Source: Tindallia californiensis (GTDB lineage Bacteria > Bacillota > Clostridia > Peptostreptococcales > Tindalliaceae). From it: a DNA stretch of 64,000 nucleotides. Position numbers and translations under genes: made by a program. The DNA lies in NCBI RefSeq assembly GCF_900107405.1, contig NZ_FNPV01000001.1, forward strand, positions 62,001-126,000. The letters run 5' to 3'. This document shows positions 60,170 to 64,000 of the stretch, piece after piece. Numbering within the stretch: position 1 is the stretch's first letter; every line of letters starts with the position of its first letter. The notes below the pieces were generated by a model that had not been told where the DNA came from, did no database searches, and saw nothing but the letters and a program-made list of their open reading frames with translations.

Positions 60170-62092
60170 TTAAATTAGTATGGTTTTTCCTGTTTGTGAA
60201 CAATCATATCCACCGAGACGCATCACTTGTTTAACAAAGGAATCACTCCTAATTACTTCGAGCAATCTCTTTATTTTTTCTGTTTCCAGCATATATTGAG
60301 GTATCAAAAGATCGTATTCTTCCCATGCAATCGGTATAAAGTCAAGTCCCATCGCTTTCGCTGCTGATTCCACACCTAAGCCACAATCTGCCGTATCATT
60401 CTTTATTGCGACAGCTACCGCCATGTGGGTAGTCATTTCCCTTTGATAACCTTGAAGCAAGTTAGGGTCCATTTTTTTTATTTTCATCATATAATCTAAT
60501 AAAATTCTTGTTCCAGCACCCTTTTGACGATTAATCATCGAAATATCTTCTCTTCCCAAATCTTCCAAAGAAGTGATCTCTTTAGGATTACCTTGTTGAA
60601 CCATTAATCCTTGACTTCTTTTCACCAATTTTATCATGCTCATCTTTTCATTGGCAAAATATTTTCGTACATATTCAATATTATATTCACCGGAAATTTC
60701 ATCTAATAAATGGATAGGTGCCAAATGGCACTCTTTCTGTTTCATAGCAATGATTCCACCCATGCTTCCTACATGAGCAGAAGAAAGTGCTAGGTTATCA
60801 TTCTTTTTCTGCAGTTCATTGGCGATCAAATCCATGACTATATCATGACTTCCAATGGATACTATGGTGTTCGAAAGGTCTTCTTGTGATCTTGATAGTT
60901 CAACTTCTACACTATCACCTTTATCATATCCTTCTGTCAACTGAGGAATTCTTAAAATTCCATCCGCTTTTACCAAAGACATCGTCACACCCGCTCCCCG
61001 ATTTAACGGCGTGGCGATCCAACGTTCATCTACCTTCCCTACTTTTACACGAACAAATTCTTCATGCTTCAAAGAAGATACTATCCGTCTTGCTAAAGTT
61101 GCTTTTAATTTTTCTACTAGCATTGGTTTCTGATTTTGAAGTGCATAAACCAACGACTTTACCACCTGCTCAAAAACAACATAAGCCGACACTGGATATC
61201 CCGGAATTCCCACTACCGGTTTTCCTTTCACCTCTGCAAGAATAGCAGGCTTTCCAGGTTTGATTGCAATACCGTGTGTAAAAACAACTCCTATTTCCCG
61301 CAATACATCTACCGTATAATCTTTCGTACCCGCTGATGAACCAGCATTAACCACTACCAGATCGTTTTCATCTACTGCTTTTTCAATCGCCAGTCGGATC
61401 TCGGCAGGTTCATCCTTAACAATTGGATAGGTAGTCCCTGTCGCTTCGTAAGAAGATAATAAAGCATAAAACATCTTGCTATTAGACTCAATTATTTTCC
61501 CTTCCGGAAGAGGGTCTACCAATTCGGTGATTTCCGATCCTGTCGGAATAATGCCAACAGATATTTTTCTTTTTACCTTTACCCGCTCAATTCCACCAGT
61601 TAATAAAGCGGCTATATCTTGCGGTCTAATAATATGATTTTCCGATAGAATCAATTCACCCTTTACCACGTCTTCACCTACAGGTCTGACATGTTGCCAG
61701 GGACTAACCGCGCTCCTTATTTCTACCGTCTCATCGTCTACTTCAACAATATCTTCAACCATCACGACTGCATTTCGCTTCATTGTTAGTGGAGCTCCAG
61801 TGTTTACTATGGTATAATCTTTATCTATTTTCAATTGTATGGGATTTGTTTCAGATGCACCATTTGTAACCGATGCATCAACAGCAATTCCATCCATTGC
61901 TGCCGCATTGTAATGAGGTGCAGATATTTTTGCAAAAACAGGACTTGCTGTTTTTCTTCCCAGAGCGTCTTGCACCATTATTATTTCATCAGATATTCCT
62001 GCAAATGATCGACTAATTGAGTGGAGGTATTCTTCCATCGCCTCCTGAAGAGGCTTGTTCGTCAAATAAAGATTTCTATCTTTTTTTGTCAA
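60170..62092 (-). CDS. MoeA-type molybdopterin molybdotransferase fused to a periplasmic-binding-like domain
   Basis: The protein is 640 residues. The first ~405 form a complete MoeA/Glp: AAAMDGIAVDA (substrate loop), RPVGEDVVKGE, IRPQDIAALLTGG and VNAGSSAGTKDYTVDVL (GGSS-like loop), GIPGYPVSAYVVFE. Residues 420-640 resemble the substrate-binding PBP_like fold of ModE/LysR type (LSSAHVGSMGGIIAMKQKE ... QKGAGTRILLDYMM), possibly binding molybdate or tungstate. TTG start with GGAG 8 bases upstream. The simple moeA lies 23 bases upstream in the same unit. Confidence 0.9.
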   Translation of the reverse strand: MTKKDRNLYLTNKPLQEAMEEYLHSISRSFAGISDEIIMVQDALGRKTASPVFAKISAPHYNAAAMDGIAVDASVTNGASETNPIQLKIDKDYTIVNTGAPLTMKRNAVVMVEDIVEVDDETVEIRSAVSPWQHVRPVGEDVVKGELILSENHIIRPQDIAALLTGGIERVKVKRKISVGIIPTGSEITELVDPLPEGKIIESNSKMFYALLSSYEATGTTYPIVKDEPAEIRLAIEKAVDENDLVVVNAGSSAGTKDYTVDVLREIGVVFTHGIAIKPGKPAILAEVKGKPVVGIPGYPVSAYVVFEQVVKSLVYALQNQKPMLVEKLKATLARRIVSSLKHEEFVRVKVGKVDERWIATPLNRGAGVTMSLVKADGILRIPQLTEGYDKGDSVEVELSRSQEDLSNTIVSIGSHDIVMDLIANELQKKNDNLALSSAHVGSMGGIIAMKQKECHLAPIHLLDEISGEYNIEYVRKYFANEKMSMIKLVKRSQGLMVQQGNPKEITSLEDLGREDISMINRQKGAGTRILLDYMMKIKKMDPNLLQGYQREMTTHMAVAVAIKNDTADCGLGVESAAKAMGLDFIPIAWEEYDLLIPQYMLETEKIKRLLEVIRSDSFVKQVMRLGGYDCSQTGKTILI

Positions 62093-62115
62093 TTTCTCTT
62101 CTCCTTTCAGAATAG

Positions 62116-63342
62116 CTAAAATAGATAAATCATCACATCAGTCCCTTTGTTCAGTCCTTCTTTGTTTGCGTCGATCTTAACAAATCCATCGGCTTTACTC
62201 ATCATGGACAACATTCCAGATTTACCATGAACAGGTTGTACCACATTCTCTGTCTTTTCCCTGTCCAGTCTGACCATCACATAGTGTTCTCTACCTGGTG
62301 CTGATGGAATATTGACAGCTAATTTACCATTTGTTGTCGACATCTGTGAGCCACTTCCAACGAGCGCTTCCATAATGATATTGATTAAAATCCTATACAC
62401 TACTAACGCAGACACTGGCTGACCCGGCAGACCTATCATCAATGTGTCTCCAACTTTCCCAATAATAGTCGGCTTTCCTGGTTTAACAGAAATTCCATGC
62501 ACAACGACTCCCGGATCCCCAATGCTATTAATTGCATCTTTTGTGACATCACGATGACCCATAGAACTACCGCCAGAAACCAATATGAGATGACATTTTT
62601 TCATCATCATTCGCAATTTTTCTTTTAGTATTTCAATATCATCCGGTACTACTGATGTGTCCACCACTTCACACCCATCTTCCAAAGCCGCCGCTGATAT
62701 ACTATAGCTATTCATATCAATAATCTTACCCATAGTTAATTCATCACCAGGCTGTACAATCTCATCACCAGTAGAAATAATACCTACCTTCAATTTTCCA
62801 TAGACATGCACACTTTGAAAACCCATACCAGCCAGTAAACCCACATCTTGCGGCCGTAATCTATGTCCTTTATCAAATATCATTTCTCTTTTTTTCATAT
62901 CTTCGCCCTTCAATAAGGTGTTTTCTCCAGCCGCTACCGATTGGTGAACTAAAACCAACTCATTGTCCATGACCTCTACACATTCAATCATCACAACCGC
63001 GTCACTACCTTCAGGAATCATGCCACCCGTTGGTACATAAACACATTCACCAGCATTTATTTCAACAGAAGTATTGGTTCCCATTTCTATTTCTCCTATG
63101 TTTTTAAGCATAGCCGGTATTGATTCATTAGCACCATGGGTATCAGTAGCTTTTACAGCATAACCATCAACCGTCGAACGATTAAACTCCGGAATATCCA
63201 TAGGGCTTTCAACGCTATTGCATAAAGGTCTATGCAGTCCTTCGACCAGCGCAACTTCTTCAGATTCAAGAGAAATATCTAAAGATAGGTTTTTTAATAT
63301 TTCTTGTACTTCATGAATACTTTTTGTTTTAAATAACTCCAT
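62116..63342 (-). CDS. moeA: Molybdopterin molybdotransferase MoeA
   Basis: This 408-residue enzyme inserts molybdate into adenylated molybdopterin. It shows the MoeA modules: FNRSTVDGYAVKA near 55-67, GGMIPEGSDAVVMIE near 106-120, RPQDVGLLAGMGF, and the catalytic VSGGSSMGHRDVTKDAI near 255-270 with GLPGQPVSALVVY after it. GGAGGAGGG precedes the ATG. It is followed by the MoeA-PBP fusion, so the cell makes two forms. In other bacteria one paralogue may serve tungsten. Confidence 0.94.
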   Translation of the reverse strand: MELFKTKSIHEVQEILKNLSLDISLESEEVALVEGLHRPLCNSVESPMDIPEFNRSTVDGYAVKATDTHGANESIPAMLKNIGEIEMGTNTSVEINAGECVYVPTGGMIPEGSDAVVMIECVEVMDNELVLVHQSVAAGENTLLKGEDMKKREMIFDKGHRLRPQDVGLLAGMGFQSVHVYGKLKVGIISTGDEIVQPGDELTMGKIIDMNSYSISAAALEDGCEVVDTSVVPDDIEILKEKLRMMMKKCHLILVSGGSSMGHRDVTKDAINSIGDPGVVVHGISVKPGKPTIIGKVGDTLMIGLPGQPVSALVVYRILINIIMEALVGSGSQMSTTNGKLAVNIPSAPGREHYVMVRLDREKTENVVQPVHGKSGMLSMMSKADGFVKIDANKEGLNKGTDVMIYLF

Positions 63343-63535
63343 TCTTTCCCTCCTCCTAAAATTACTCTCGCTATCATTTTATATCAGTGTGCCATTAGCC
63401 TTCAGATTTGAAGACACTTATATCACTTAGTAATAGTCCATTTTAATTATACCATGTTTTTTTGATTTCTTTCGCACTCATAAACCTTATGTTTTCTTTA
63501 GTATTTGGCCATCTACAGCTTCCAAAATATTTCTC

Positions 63536-63564
63536 TTGCATACAGTTGTCGATTATGCTATAAT
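63536..63564 (+). promoter_or_regulatory. Promoter of tRNA-Ala
   Basis: TTGCAT (63536-63541), a 17-base spacer and a perfect TATAAT (63559-63564) lie 12 bases before the tRNA 5' end, so very little leader is transcribed. Confidence 0.75.
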
Positions 63565-63576
63565 TCAGATTGTTGT

Positions 63577-63653
63577 GGGGGCGTAGCTCAGCCTGGGAGA
63601 GCGCTTGACTGGCAGTCAAGAGGTCAGGGGTTCGAGCCCCCTCGTCTCCACCA
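63577..63653 (+). tRNA. tRNA-Ala(GGC)
   Basis: A 77-base cloverleaf: acceptor stem GGGGGCG pairs with CGTCTCC, with the G3-U70 wobble that identifies alanine tRNAs. The D arm is GCTC/GAGC, the anticodon loop CTGGCAG gives GGC (reads GCC), and the T arm AGGGG/CCCCT encloses TTCGAGC. The 3' CCA is encoded. Own promoter and terminator; no other RNA gene adjoins it. Confidence 0.95.
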
Positions 63654-63669
63654 TCTATCCTACAACCTT

Positions 63670-63697
63670 AAAGATCCGCTTTTGCGGATCTTTTTTT
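63670..63697. terminator. Terminator of tRNA-Ala
   Basis: AAAGATCCGC (63670-63679) and GCGGATCTTT (63684-63693) form a perfect 10-base stem with a 4-base loop, followed by a T-run. The minus side also suits the pseudouridine synthase gene, which ends at 63696. Confidence 0.85.
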
Positions 63698-64000
63698 ATA
63701 TTTCTTTTTCTAACAACCTTTTTAATTCTATTAGATCATCTGGTAGCTCTGCGTTGCATTCAATTTCTTCTTTTGTGCGTGGATGATCAAAAATAATTCT
63801 TTCTGCATGAAGCGCCTGTCGTTTTATTCGATTAGGTTGGTCAGGTTCATAAAATTCATCCCCTATAATCGGATGCCCTATATGATGAGCATGGACACGA
63901 ATTTGATGAGTTCTGCCTGTATCTATTTTAATCCGAATCAAACTAGCTTTTGAATATACTTCTACTTTTTCCAAATGACTAACTGCCATTTTACCTCTGG
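63696..64000 (-). CDS. RluA-family pseudouridine synthase, 5' part cut off by window edge
   Basis: The last ~100 residues are present; the frame stays open to the edge (RGKMAVSH...). It shows the RluA/RluD C-terminal motif: KIDTGRTHQIRVHAHHIGHPIIGD, then ALHAERIIFDHPRTKEEIE. The catalytic HRLDxxTSG motif must lie beyond the edge. The protein isomerises uridine to pseudouridine in rRNA or tRNA; RluD-like is likely given the KMAV segment. An internal ATG at 63987-63989 is not the start. Confidence 0.9.
   Translation of the reverse strand, partial: RGKMAVSHLEKVEVYSKASLIRIKIDTGRTHQIRVHAHHIGHPIIGDEFYEPDQPNRIKRQALHAERIIFDHPRTKEEIECNAELPDDLIELKRLLEKEI

Noticed and set aside
63577-63653. tRNA-Ala as integration site of a mobile element
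   Set aside because: No integrase gene or repeated tRNA 3' end is visible on either side.
63505-63796. Plus-strand open frames across the tRNA-Ala gene
   Set aside because: They run through the tRNA and its terminator; the tRNA cloverleaf explains the sequence.

Overview
The window is chromosomal DNA from an AT-rich, low-GC Gram-positive anaerobe of the class Clostridia. The evidence is AGGAGG-type ribosome binding sites, many TTG and GTG starts, U-tract intrinsic terminators and sigma-A-like promoters. The gene content agrees: part of a glycine/sarcosine/betaine reductase component C (Stickland metabolism), a four-subunit ferredoxin-dependent 2-oxoacid oxidoreductase, an acetate/acetoacetate-type CoA-transferase, anaerobic-style queuosine synthesis and corrinoid biosynthesis. 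An amino-acid-fermenting relative of Alkaliphilus, Natronincola or Tindallia would fit, but that is inference and I cannot name the species. I see no CRISPR array, prophage, insertion sequence or origin.

Layout. 1-2.8 kb: the truncated grdC, trmL, an MBL-fold hydrolase and degV. 2.7-20.9 kb: a run of 19 genes on the minus strand with tiny gaps or overlaps, headed by lepB. It continues through a degenerate receiver protein, a TGS/uridine-kinase-like protein, queG, ylxP-like, nth, an FtsA-like actin-fold protein, a VanW protein, a DUF2225 protein and ogt. It ends with a corrinoid block (cobU, cobS, cobC, btuF, btuC, btuD, cbiP, cbiB, cobD). 21-25.7 kb: an MltG-like anchor protein, a hotdog thioesterase, the 2-oxoacid oxidoreductase operon and a triple-HTH regulator. 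25.8-34.2 kb: a NarL-type two-component pair, a DUF523 protein, the ytxG/ytxH-like pair, a large glutamine synthetase, a PsiE-like membrane protein and a SpoIIE-type phosphatase with a degenerate receiver. 34.4-45 kb: a beta-CASP nuclease-like protein, a metH lacking the reactivation domain, trkH/trkA, apbE, a HAD phosphatase and a Na/phosphate symporter. 45-53.8 kb: acpP, an Asp23 protein, mobA, a HAD hydrolase, CoA-transferase subunits, a PiT transporter, cinA, a lipid kinase and a MocR regulator. 53.8-64 kb: a heterodimeric ABC exporter pair, a 47-residue Cys-rich protein, a PHP phosphatase, a GGDEF protein with a ribbon-helix-helix-like tail, a MOSC protein, two MoeA paralogues, tRNA-Ala(GGC) and a truncated RluA-family pseudouridine synthase.

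How the parts work together. The corrinoid genes encode import (BtuFCD), the late lower-axial-ligand steps (CobU, CobS, CobC) and aminopropanol attachment (CbiB, CobD), plus cobyric acid amidation (CbiP). This supplies B12 to enzymes such as the MetH found here. MobA, MoeA, MoeA-PBP and MOSC point to molybdenum or tungsten cofactor use. The most unusual items are the GGDEF protein (active-site motif HKDEF, I-site RxxD kept, DNA-binding-like tail), two receiver domains that have lost the phospho-acceptor Asp, the uncharacterised C-terminal domain of BtuD, and the FtsA-like protein with a long beta-rich extension. No cobalamin riboswitch could fit between the corrinoid genes.
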